A program made the position numbers and the translations under genes. From Eutypella sp. D-1 (Eukaryota > Ascomycota > Sordariomycetes > Xylariales > Diatrypaceae): DNA of 64,000 nt. The stretch's first letter is position 1. Each line of letters starts with the position of its first letter. The stretch is taken from positions 1,213,227-1,277,226 of the forward strand of contig JAJTTP010000013.1 in NCBI GenBank assembly GCA_023313575.1. The letters run 5' to 3'. This document shows positions 23,886 through 33,984 of the stretch, one piece after another. The notes under the pieces were generated by a model. The model was given only the letters and a program-made list of their open reading frames with translations. It was not told the origin of the DNA and ran no database searches.

Positions 23886-26800
23886 ATGTTTTCCTCGTCA
23901 AGTAGTAGCAGCGGTAACAAACCGCCATCACAACATCAAGTAAGTCAACCAAGCCAGCCTTCTTGTCTTTTCTTCTCTCAACTCTTCTTCTTCTCATGCT
24001 TCTTATACTTCTTATGCTTCTTCCCTGTCGCTTTCCACTCTCACTCTCACTTTCACTATCTGTTTAAATAAAGTGTCCATTCCATATATATTCCATATAC
24101 ATTCCATATATATATGGATACACACGTATGCCAGTCACATTAGCTGACCTCTGGCACACAATGACGTAGGAAATGGTCCAAGTTGGTAAGTTTTATAGAG
24201 TTTGAGATAATATAGAGTTCGAGCCCTCTATATCTATCTACCCTACTTTTACCATATACAGAGAGAGCCAGAGACAGAGAGACAGAGAGACAGATAGAGA
24301 GGGGGAGGGAGAGTACGAAATAGAAAATGCTCCTACTCATATCACCCTCCTTTCGTCCTTTGCCCTCTTCTTACCTTCTTGCCTTCTTTACCTTCTTTAC
24401 CTTCTTACCGTCTCGGCTCTCAGCTCTCAACTCCCAACTCCCAACTCCCTAGCCTTGTCTTGTCTTGTGTTTCCATGTTTGGTCTTGTCCTATCCCGTCC
24501 TGTCTTGCCTTGTCTTGCCTTGTCTTGCCTTGTCTTGCCTTGTCTTACCTTGTCTTTACATAAATAGACATAAGATACAGTCTTCTCTGGCTATCAATGT
24601 CATCTATCTACCCTTGTTTGATCCATTATACTGATCATTAGCTTTGTCTCGACAGACAGATCCGAGTAAGTCGCACACAGCCAGCCCATAACTGATAACT
24701 GCCGGTGGTGTTCGCCCCTCGAACCCCTCTAACCCCTCTAACCCCTCTAACCCCTCAACAAAGCCCACCTCTGGCTTTTTCTAAAGCTTCATACCTAAGT
24801 ATTATACTTATGTATTTCCATAAAGACAAGCAAGCAATGGCTAAAGTACCTTTCACCTGACTAGGTCGGCTTCCCCATTCTGGCGGCCCCAACAACGCGA
24901 AACCATGCCAAAGAAGACCACTCGAGATGCAAGTCTCGTCAAGGGTGCCGCCTACTCCCATGCCGACATACTCAATTTCGACTCCATGTTCGTCCCCCTC
25001 TCCTAAAGCCCCCGCCCCCTCTCCCCCGGTGAAGGTTCCCTGTGAAAGTCCTCCTGGATTTAAACCATTAACCGCCGTCCGCCGTGATCCAGGAACCTGT
25101 CTAGCAACTCTTCCAGACCTAAGACTCCTCCAGTCTCCTCCACCCAAAAATCTCGATCGACACATGCCAGCACACCACCCGCAAAATCCTCCTCGGGCCT
25201 ATCCTCCCCACCGTTAAAGTCGTATTTCCACTTCCTATCCGATACCAACCAAGACTGGAACGTCGATGATGCTGAGGGTGACGACGAATATGGGTACGAA
25301 GACGATGATGGCGACGATTTTGGTTTACCGAGCCTATCCAACATGAAGCGAAGATCCAGGCGCATCGCTGCTTCTCAGGGAGCTTCTCGGGGAGTTTCTC
25401 AGGGAAAGGCAACTTCCGAGGGAGATCTACCCCCATTAGAGAACACATTTGCTCTAGCCAGTAGACGCTACTCGAATAGCGCCGACATCGCGATCGAGAG
25501 ACCGAGCCTCGCCTATCCCATGCCCAAGAAGAGCGAGGGCAAGATATTAAGACCGCAGTATAAAGATATTCTCAAAGGTTTGCATTCCTACAGGGCACAG
25601 GCACGGGCGCCTCATGCTGAGCTCATTGTTGATCGAGTCCTAGATCCCGCCAATGCTCTGCACTTGATCGACCACCCTTCGATACCATCCAATGCCGCAC
25701 CTAAAGAAATAGACGCTATAAACTCCCGTGTTACGAGGATAAATAAGTTCAAGAAAATACTACAGGCCAGCACGATATCGCTGGCGGACCTCAGAGCATT
25801 AGCCTGGTCAGGTGTCCCAGAAGAGGTACGCGCGATGACCTGGCAGCTATTGCTCAGTTACCTTCCGACAACCAGCGAGAGACGGGAGGCCACGCTAGAG
25901 CGCAAACGAAAAGAATATCTGGATGGCGTGAGGCAGGCTTTCGAAAGGGGAGGATCGAACCCAAATCCAACCGGTAGGGCGAGGGGCTTGGACGAGGCGA
26001 TATGGCATCAAATCAGCATCGATGTGCCTCGGACGAATCCCCATATCGAACTATACAGCTACGAAGCTACCCAACGGTCGCTAGAACGGATACTTTATCT
26101 CTGGGCGATCCGGCATCCGGCGAGCGGCTATGTCCAAGGCATCAATGACTTGGTAACGCCCTTCTGGCAGGTATTCCTGGGCACTTACATAACCGACTCC
26201 AATATCGAGAGCGGCATGGACCCAGGGCAGCTCCCCAAGACGGTGCTCGACGCGGTAGAAGCGGACTCGTTCTGGTGCTTAACCAAACTGCTGGATGGGA
26301 TCCAGGACCACTACATCGTCGCCCAGCCGGGGATTCAGCGGCAAGTAGCTGCGCTCCGCGACCTCACTGCTAGGATCGATTCCGATCTCGCCAAACACCT
26401 CGAGAACGAACACATCGAGTTCATCCAGTTCAGTTTCCGCTGGATGAACTGTCTCCTCATGCGAGAAATCAGTGTCCGGAACACCATTCGGATGTGGGAC
26501 ACTTATCTGGTAAGTCGAAAAGCTTGAATCGTCGGCTTATGTATGGCCCGCTCTGCACCGGGGGCACCACCACACGCACATCTTGAGGCGGAAATTCCTA
26601 TATACCGTATACAGTACTAACCGTGCAACGCAGGCCGAGGAGCAAGGGTTCTCGGAATTCCACCTATACGTGTGCGCGGCGTTCCTGGTGAAGTGGTCGG
26701 GCAAGCTGCTCAAGATGGACTTCCAGGAGATCATGATGTTCCTGCAGGCGCTGCCGACGCAGGACTGGACCGAGAAGGACATCGAGCTGCTGCTCAGCGA

Positions 26801-26891
26801 GGCCTTCATCTGGCAGAGCCTGTTCAAGAACTCCTCCGCCCACCTCCGGGGCGGCCCGAGCCGCGGGCCCGCTACTAATCTGCAGCTATAG
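23886..26891 (+). CDS. gyp1: Gyp1-type TBC-domain Rab GTPase-activating protein
   Basis: Accelerates GTP hydrolysis by Rab GTPases (Ypt1-class in yeast) at the Golgi. The TBC domain is certain: GVPEEVRAMTWQLLL, ISIDVPRTNP with the catalytic Arg of IxxDxxR, and GYVQGINDL with the catalytic Gln. The main exon ends at 26509 (CTG-GTAAGT) and the last exon is 26634..26891, joining DTYL to AEEQGFSEFHLY. The N-terminus is less secure. The main frame has a stop at 25085, so it must be entered by splicing. I propose exon 1 at 23886..23939, a 10-nt micro-exon at 24656..24665 and an acceptor at 25133; phases then agree and give a 565-aa protein with a Ser-rich N-terminus. Both proposed 5' introns (716 and 468 nt) are long and full of simple repeats. 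If wrong, the first in-frame ATG in the main exon is at 25343. Confidence 0.85.
24501..24557. repeat. 10-nt pyrimidine-rich tandem repeat
   Basis: The unit TGTCTTGCCT is repeated about 5.6 times within the proposed first intron of the gyp1 gene. Confidence 0.9.
24722..24757. repeat. 9-nt telomere-like tandem repeat
   Basis: The unit AACCCCTCT occurs four times in a row (last copy degenerate). It resembles the CCCTAA strand of telomere repeats but with a longer unit, and it lies inside a proposed gyp1 intron. Confidence 0.85.
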
Positions 26892-27454
26892 CCCGGGAAA
26901 AGGGCGTGAGCTATGGGATGGATGGATGGATGGATGGATGGGGTGGGCTCGGGAAAGGGGATTTTCAGAGCAGGCAGGAATACCTAGCATAGCACGGCGC
27001 AGATCTGAGGTTGGTGGGTTGACGACCGGGGCGCGAGAATGGGGGGGTCCTGTCGGGTTTGACGAGCAGACGAACGTTGTCCGCATGCCACATGCGGTGC
27101 GGTACATCTACATATACAGACAGATGGGCTTGGGGAGGGGGAGGGGGCGTGTTTCCAATGCTCCCGGTATAAATGATGTGAGACGAATGAATGAAACGAA
27201 TGAACGATCAAATGGATGTCCCGCCCGCGGAAAATTTTACCCCCCGCCGTTCAAACCCATCACTATCAAGCGTATGCTATGATGTCCGTGGACTGCAATT
27301 GGATCGGCCGTAAAGATTTGGCCCGGTTCAGCAAAAGGGATATTCCGCGTAGTTAGGCCAACCCCTCCTCGGGAATTTGCATAGCTCCAACGGCCCGCAG
27401 GCCTATAGTCGGTATTTCCATAGGTACATGCCGGCATGAGGCGGTTTCCTTTCT

Positions 27455-27488
27455 TCTCTCTCTCTCTCTCTCTCTTTTTTTTTTTTTT
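27455..27488. repeat. (TC)n followed by poly-T
   Basis: A TC microsatellite runs directly into about 14 T residues in the gyp1/aminotransferase spacer. Confidence 0.85.
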
Positions 27489-28280
27489 GTTTAAAACATG
27501 AAAAAAGGACGAAAGGGAATAGAGATTAAAGGTTAAAGGTTAGATGGAAAAGACTATGCGGGGGCGGGAAAGACGGCGTGGTTTTAAGGGGGTGGATAGG
27601 TCTATGCTTTACCCAGCGTTCTACATACACACACACATATATATGCCTATAACATTGTGAAAGAACTATTATATACAGGTTGTAGATAGATCGGTACTTA
27701 TTTCAAAGCTCGGAAATCTAGATCGGGTTGGCCGGGTTAAGATAAAAGTTGAATAGCAGGGAAAAGCATGGTCGTATACCTGTCTCAGGGTCTATTCCGA
27801 ACGCCGCTTTATGAGCACTTGCCGGATGCCCCGGATTTCTATCCCCTCCACTCTTTTCCCTAGGAGATTCTTCCTTCCCCCTTATCCTCTTTAATCATGC
27901 TAGGAAGCTTTTGAAATAAAAAAAGTGTGTATCGCCCCTCCCAAGTCCCTGTGACGTGTGGACCTTGTTTGCTGTGCTCGACGATGCGTAAAGCCCTCGT
28001 GACCCAAGTTCCATCGCTCTAGATGAATGTTTTGCTTTAATTATATGCCAGCACCCCGTAACCCGGGGGGCGCCCAGGCGGCTCTCTTCTTCCCAACGCC
28101 GACCCCGTCGTCAATGCAATGCGATGTTATAGGGCAGGAATTATCATTGCCGTCGTCATCATCTTCGTAACCGACTGATAATCATGGACATCTGTTGTCC
28201 CCCCTTCTTTTGCTTCCCCTTTTCGTTGATCTTCTTTCCACGCGGGAATCCCTACTGTTACGCTGAATATCCTGATACGA

Positions 28281-28296
28281 GGGGGGGGGGGGGGGG
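28281..28296. repeat. G16 homopolymer
   Basis: Sixteen consecutive G residues near the 3' end of the aminotransferase gene. Confidence 0.9.
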
Positions 28297-28392
28297 AGAG
28301 CGGGACGTAGGGGCGTTATCATGGGATGAAAAAGCCTAGCCCCATCCCTCAGTCAACTTGCTGCACCCCCGATCGCGGCTTGCTGTTCGATT

Positions 28393-29808
28393 TCATCGTT
28401 GTTCCTCCGACACGACGACGCCCCAGGGGTGCTTCTGGCCCTCCCCGCGACCGTACATGATGTCGCCGATCCAGGTCTTGACCTGGCTCGTGATGGCGCC
28501 GCCCTCGCCCGCCTTGCCCATAGGGATGTTGATGTCGCGGCCGCGGTGGTGGATCAGGGACACAGGGCAGACGAAGTACTACAAGGGAGTTAGCAGACCG
28601 TTCTACGCAGCAGAAATTACGGGTATGCCGAGGGGGGGGGGAGGAGGTACACGGGAAGAGTAAAAATGTCAGGATAGTATATGAAAATCACATACCGCAG
28701 TGCCAGCAGCGAAAGCCTCGACGAGCCTACCCTCGGCGTCGGCCTCCATCACCTCAGCGATGGTGTACTTCCTCTCAACGATCTCGACCTCGCCGGACAG
28801 GCGCTCACGGATAAGCTGGAGGGCGCTGCGGCGGGTGACGCCGTCGAGGATGAGCCGGTCGTCGAGGGGTGCGGTGACGAGCTGCAGGGCGCCGCTGTCG
28901 CGCGTGCGCCACACGACGAAGAAGTTACTCGCGCCGGCCTCGGTGCACTCGCCCTGGGCGCCGTAGAGCCAGAGGATCTGGCCGAAGCCCCGCGCGCGCG
29001 CCTCCGCCGTCGCCAGCAAAGAGGGCCCGTAGTTGGCGCCGACCTTGGCGTACCCGAAGCCGCCCACCCACGCGCGCACCATGTCGTCGGGCGACGTGTG
29101 CAGCCGCATGCCGCCCGGCGGCTGGTCCAGCACCGGCATGAATGTCACGATGATGTACAGCAGGGCCTCGGAGGGCGCCTGCACGCCCAGCTGCGACTGC
29201 GTCCCAATCATCGTCGGCCGGATGTACAGGAAGCTGCCCGGGCGATCGCGGGGCAGCCACTTGGCCCCGTCGACCGCCATTAGGGCGACTAGGAGCTTCT
29301 CGAGCTCCGTCGGTGGGAACGACGGCAGGCTGATGCGCACCGACGATGTCAGCATCCGCTGCGCGTTACAGTCCGGCCGGAACAGCCGCAGCTGGCCGTC
29401 GTAGCCTCGGTACGCCTTCAGGCCCTCGAAGCACTCCGTCGCGTAGTGCAGCACCGACGCCGTGGGCATCAGGGACAGCGGGCCGTAGGGCTTCAGCTCC
29501 GGCGCCTCCCAGCCCGCCTTGGCCGTCCAGCGCGCCGTGATCATGTGGTCCGTGGTGACGGTTGAGCCGTCGATGCTGTCGATCCCCAGCGGCGGCACAT
29601 CACGCGGCTCCTTGGTGAAGGTGTAGCTTAGTTTGGAAGCGTCCAACTCCTGGACGTTGCGCTGGGCAACGCCATTGCTGTTGGCAGTGCCGTTAGATGC
29701 ACCGCTAGGGGTGTCATTCTCAACCAATCGGTGGTCAACGGCGGCGGCAGTCAAGTTCAGATCCTGTTCGCCGGTGTGGCCGGTCACCGGGGTCGCAGTG
29801 GGTGCCAT
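28393..29808 (-). CDS. Branched-chain amino acid aminotransferase
   Basis: PLP enzyme of fold type IV that interconverts leucine, isoleucine and valine with their 2-oxo acids. Exons 28696..29808 and 28393..28578 with a 117-nt intron (GTATGT...TAG, phase 0); the join reads AFAAGTAYFVCPVSLI, a family signature. I start at the ATG at 29808 (context ATAATGG); the open frame extends upstream only from a TTG. The protein has 432 aa. The PLP lysine is in GYAKVGANYGPS (Lys255), cofactor-contacting EAGASNFFVV follows at about 290-299, and FEGLKAYRG lies at 127-135. The first 75 residues are disordered, acidic and Asn/Thr-rich without an amphipathic Arg-rich helix, so a cytosolic isoform is more likely than a mitochondrial one. 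The C-terminus ends in WGVVVSEEQR. Confidence 0.94.
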
Positions 29809-32415
29809 TATATACTCGTTCTGGGGGGGTTGGGGTATCTTGAGAAATCCTACACGATCGAAAAAAGTCAAGAAGAATGGCGGATTTTAGTATGACTATC
29901 GGACAATAGAGGAAATAACAGGAATAATTTTTAGAAGTTCAGGCTAGAAGGGGAAGTGCCCGGGTATAAATTCTTAAGTCGACTTGTCCGATCGTGGAGG
30001 CAATGACAGGTGACTCATTGACCAATCACACCGGCGGGAAAAAACTAAGAAAGCAATGGAATGAAGAAAGGAGAGGGGGCCAACTAGTAGCGATCAGCCC
30101 CCGTCAGACACAGGGCGCCTTTAAATTCATCCTGAATAAAGTATCCAACGGAGTGGGCTATCATGCCGAAGTCCACTCTGCCTACATACATATCTACATC
30201 ACTTACCACTTACCGATGTTTGCAATAGGGCGTGGGCGTTTACGTGTGGGAAACGCTTTCCGTGGGCAGCAACCAAGTTATACACTTGTAAACCCCACGA
30301 GCCGGTATGATTTGGCCCAATCTAGGCTCGTGCCATGCAGTGGCCCTTGGGTATATGGACACTGACATATGCGAAGTTCCGCATCTGTGCAGAACCTTTT
30401 TCATGTTGTCGTGGTTGATACGGTGTCGTCAGCTGCTTGGCTGCGGTATCGCGGGCCCCATAGTTTGTTATCAAGTGGGATTTTTTTCCACCTCTACCAA
30501 ATGCTGTCCGCTGACGGCAACTTTTTTGTCTAGCGTTCTTTATTAACTAGTAACGAAACGGATTGGACTTTCGGCCGGTGCGCCAGACCGGTCGTGGAAA
30601 TAGGTCCCGAGCGAAGTACATTGTTGGTCGACGGCTCGGTTGCACGCGGCGGCGGCTCCAAGTCATGTGGTGGTGTGGGTATTCATTGTCAACATCCAAG
30701 CATCATTCCGCAGTCTAGAGCTAGAGATATGGCCACCCGGGATCCGGATAGTGAATCCTTGAAAGAAGGTTATTCGATGGATCTGACACGCTTTGTCCAG
30801 GTTTCTTAGCCACCGAATTACACATCGTGCTCTACACTGGGACAATATATCATTGCCATTCGTCATGAGTTCACAGGACGTCAATAACCTACCAACCGAC
30901 CTACCTGGTTGGAATAATGGAAATGCCATATCTCACAAGAGGAAACGGGGTTTCCAAAAGGCTTCTTGCGGATCCGTATACCGTCAACTCCAACAACGGT
31001 CGATCGTGTCATGTGGACAAGTTGGACAATCAAAATTCCTACAACCTCATCTAGGTAGCTCCCTACCTAGGTAGGTAGGTAGGTAGGTATGCGGCATACG
31101 CGGCATCCGAGGCCGCAACAACGAAGGGCGCGCTCTTATGTCTTTCTTATGCATGAAGATGCAGATGCTTATTGCTTCACCGCCGTTCGTTTTTCACGAT
31201 TGAATTGTGCTAAAGACTTTCGTTATCATTACGCTACGCAGGGCCACCATGTTTCTTGATAAAGTTGGGAGGTGGAAGGCGGGCGATAGTGGTATCATTA
31301 GATCGAAGAGGCTGAAATTTATTTAGCAAAGTCCGTTAAGGCGGGCGGCGGCGGCTCAGGATAGCGGGAGTAGCACATCGGCACAAACTAGTGGGGCTTT
31401 CCCGTGCGGAATTAAGAAACTTGACCGATCCAATTCCGCGAATTGCCGCAACTAGGCGACAATTGCCATTGATTGTTGAATGCAATGATACGGAGAAAAT
31501 AAACATGACTAACAACACCAACACCTGCCAGTTACTACATATGTACGACACCTTGACTACAGATCCAAACAGCTGCAGCTGCCTGCTGACCTGACTTCGA
31601 GGTTCACAAATCTTGATAAAGCCCCTTGTTGGAGCTTCCTCGTCTGGTCTGGTACCGTCTCAGCAACACCACGTCGCTTATCGTTCTGGAAGACTTTTGG
31701 ATATCTAGAGAAGGCAGATTATGCGGTGTAATACATACGGTGCATTTGGATGCTACCTTGGCGTATGCGTCTAACCTTACGTGTTTGCGGTTTGCGAACC
31801 AATTGGAGCGTCCGACGATATCCAGCCAGCCACTCATGGATCCCGGCAGTAACCCTCAGCGCATTATTCCGGGGGAAATCCCTGGGATTAAACACCCGGG
31901 AGGGCGTCTAGCACCGGTGGAGTTCTTCGCTATATCCGGGTGAGCCGAACCATGTCCCAGAACGGGCCGAGACCGGAACCGGGTTTCCAGTCCAGCGCAA
32001 CGAAAACAAGTCCCGCTCTGTAGAGCCTCCGAGGTAGCATAGCCAGTAGCGACGTATAAACGTCAAAATACATGGCCCATGTAGGGCTATATTGAGCTTC
32101 AGTAGGCAAGCTATAGTTGTTTTACGCACATATGCACCCCAGACCCCACAATGAGATTCTCCCTCAGATAGGGCGGAGACAGTTCCCAGATGCAAAGATG
32201 GTTCTCCTTGATGAGCAAGCTTCAACGAAAATATCAGGAGTATGCGTAATGCCCATTCCGTCCGTAGTAGCGAAATGATAATGACCAGGTATTTGTAGAT
32301 TGAAGTCCATTGTCCCGAAGCTTAGGCTAAAACATGCAGTCCGCCAGCATCCTGCGACCCGCATCATTCATTCGCTTAATGAAAGCCTTCGGGTTAACCA
32401 AATCATGTCAGTACT
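29809..32415. other. 2.6-kb spacer at the edge of the gene-poor segment
   Basis: No supportable gene. The left end must carry the aminotransferase promoter. A GGTA repeat with TACCTAGGTA palindrome sits at 31062-31090. Open frames of 70-120 codons exist on both strands but start at TTG/GTG or lack splice support. Confidence 0.45.
31062..31090. repeat. (GGTA)n repeat with CCTAGG palindrome
   Basis: CTACCTAG is followed by five to six GGTA units, an expanded form of the palindrome that recurs across the window. Confidence 0.85.
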
Positions 32416-33424
32416 CTATTGCGTCCCAGTCCATTGCTCCAAAAGGAGGTATGTGTAGAAGTTAATTAGATGACTGCGGCTGTTCATACCTTGTCTTGCT
32501 TCTTGAACTCTCCTATTGTGGCTTCGGCCAATTCATCGAGTTTTATATTTAGGGCAGTGGTGCCGGTGCCAATCTCCTCATCAATGGCTTTCATGTGGTC
32601 GTTCCACTCAGCGTCGTCGTGGGCACTGCCATTAACGTCACCGAGGGCCTCGATCTCTACCCGAGCCTCATCCCACAATGCCCAGAGCCTTTCGAGACTT
32701 GTGGTGGCATTTCCGAGTCTCTTCTCGAAAGCCGCGATAGCCTCCCGGATCTGGACAGTGTCTGTATGGTGGTGACCATCAATGTCACAGGCTGAATACT
32801 CCACATCCTCGTTCAAAAGCGGCGCATGAAGCTGAGCGCTTTTATTCATCAGACCCGTTAGGTTCTTAAAGTCAGCCTGAGCGGCGCCATTAGCTTCGGC
32901 GGCTAGCTCCGCATGGGTTTTCTCGAGCTCCTTCATCGCTCTAGAATAGTGTTCGTTGGCGAGATCCTCGTATCGGTCTTTTATCCAAGTCAGTTGGGGT
33001 TTCAATTTTACTCCGATCGATGATATAAACACAATGTCTATTTTTGATGCATGACTGGAGATCAGTAACTGGTATAGCGCTTACCCTCCACCTTGGATGC
33101 TAAGTGATGCTCCGAGGGTAAAGACCGACTACGATGAGCCTGAGACCTCGTGAGAATGGGAGCGACGGAGTATTGCTTTCGCGTCGGGGATCGCGGGCGT
33201 GAGCCATTCTCATCTTGGTCCAGGAGTCGCTGGCTTCTCTGTCCCTCCCTACGGAGCGTCGCCGGTCGCTTCAGGGGCGGCGGCGACATGGCCCTGAAAT
33301 TATCCCTGTCATAGCCCCTGTCATCATCGCCTTGGAATAGGCGATGCTTGAGACCCGGGTTGTCTTTCTTTACTTCACTGTCTAGAGGGGTTGGGTTCTG
33401 CGTTCCGTAGAGACGATTGAACAT
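32416..33424 (-). CDS. Hypothetical protein, C-terminal helical region
   Basis: I do not recognise this protein. The model has three exons, 33085..33424, 32490..33037 and 32416..32436, with introns of 47 and 53 nt (GTAAGC...TAG; GTATGA...GAG) whose phases agree, giving 302 aa from the ATG at 33424. The first 115 residues are Arg/Ser/Pro-rich and disordered (RSRSLPSEHH near the junction). The remainder is Ala/Glu/Lys-rich and mostly helical, with heptad-like stretches around MKELEKTHAELAAEA and FEKRLGNATTSLERLW, suggesting a coiled-coil protein. No signal peptide or membrane helix. The last exon of six codons has a poor acceptor and is uncertain. It lies downstream of the CorA-like gene on the same strand, 560 nt away. 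It may be lineage-specific. Confidence 0.55.
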
Positions 33425-33984
33425 GGTGACGTGATGGGTATTAGGTTCTTGAAGAAGCAGGACTAACACTAACTGTCTTCAGGTTCAAATACGAGGTGTT
33501 AAGGGGGTTCGGGTAGCCACACGTGGTCTCAGAATATTACGTGGAATTATTATAGGCACTACAACGTTATAATTGGGAAACCATCGAGTAAACGATGCAA
33601 CATGAGTTTGGTGTTTGGGGAATCGATAAAGCAATATGGGGCCATGGCGCACATTCACAGGTTGCCGCAAGAAATTGATCCATGCACCTGTTGGCTTGAA
33701 TGGGAAGGGAAATACAGCATTGGAAGGCGCAATGTCCAACTTCCATGAAATATGACGAACCTGGTAGCCCAATAGCTGGTAGCAACTTCCACAATCTGTA
33801 TAAGTATGCGTCATTGATAACTCATCCTCCCGATTCAATCTCTAACAGGCAGGTGCTCCCGTGGAACTTTTACCTCTCGCTTTGTCGGACATCGACCTTT
33901 TCCAACTTTTCGTTTCTCGGGCAGTTAGGCACCTCTGAGGATTCACATTGGTAATCACCTGGGCACCCTTACCACCAACCTTCT
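33425..33984. other. Spacer between the 302-aa orphan and the CorA-like gene
   Basis: Probable promoter of the 302-aa gene and 3' UTR of the CorA-like gene. A minus-strand open frame here begins at TTG and is not supported. Confidence 0.5.

Larger units (their letters stand above)
26892..28392. other. Convergent intergenic region, gyp1 / aminotransferase
   Basis: About 1.5 kb without a gene. It holds a GGAT repeat just after the gyp1 stop (26917-26940), a TC run plus poly-T (27455-27488) and a 16-base G run (28281-28296). Confidence 0.55.

Noticed and set aside
24722..24757. Interstitial telomere
   Set aside because: The 9-nt unit is telomere-like only in part; four copies in a repeat-rich intron are better explained as a minisatellite.
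33485..33838. 117-codon minus-strand frame between the orphan and CorA-like genes
   Set aside because: Starts at TTG; no recognisable motif; position fits a promoter/UTR.
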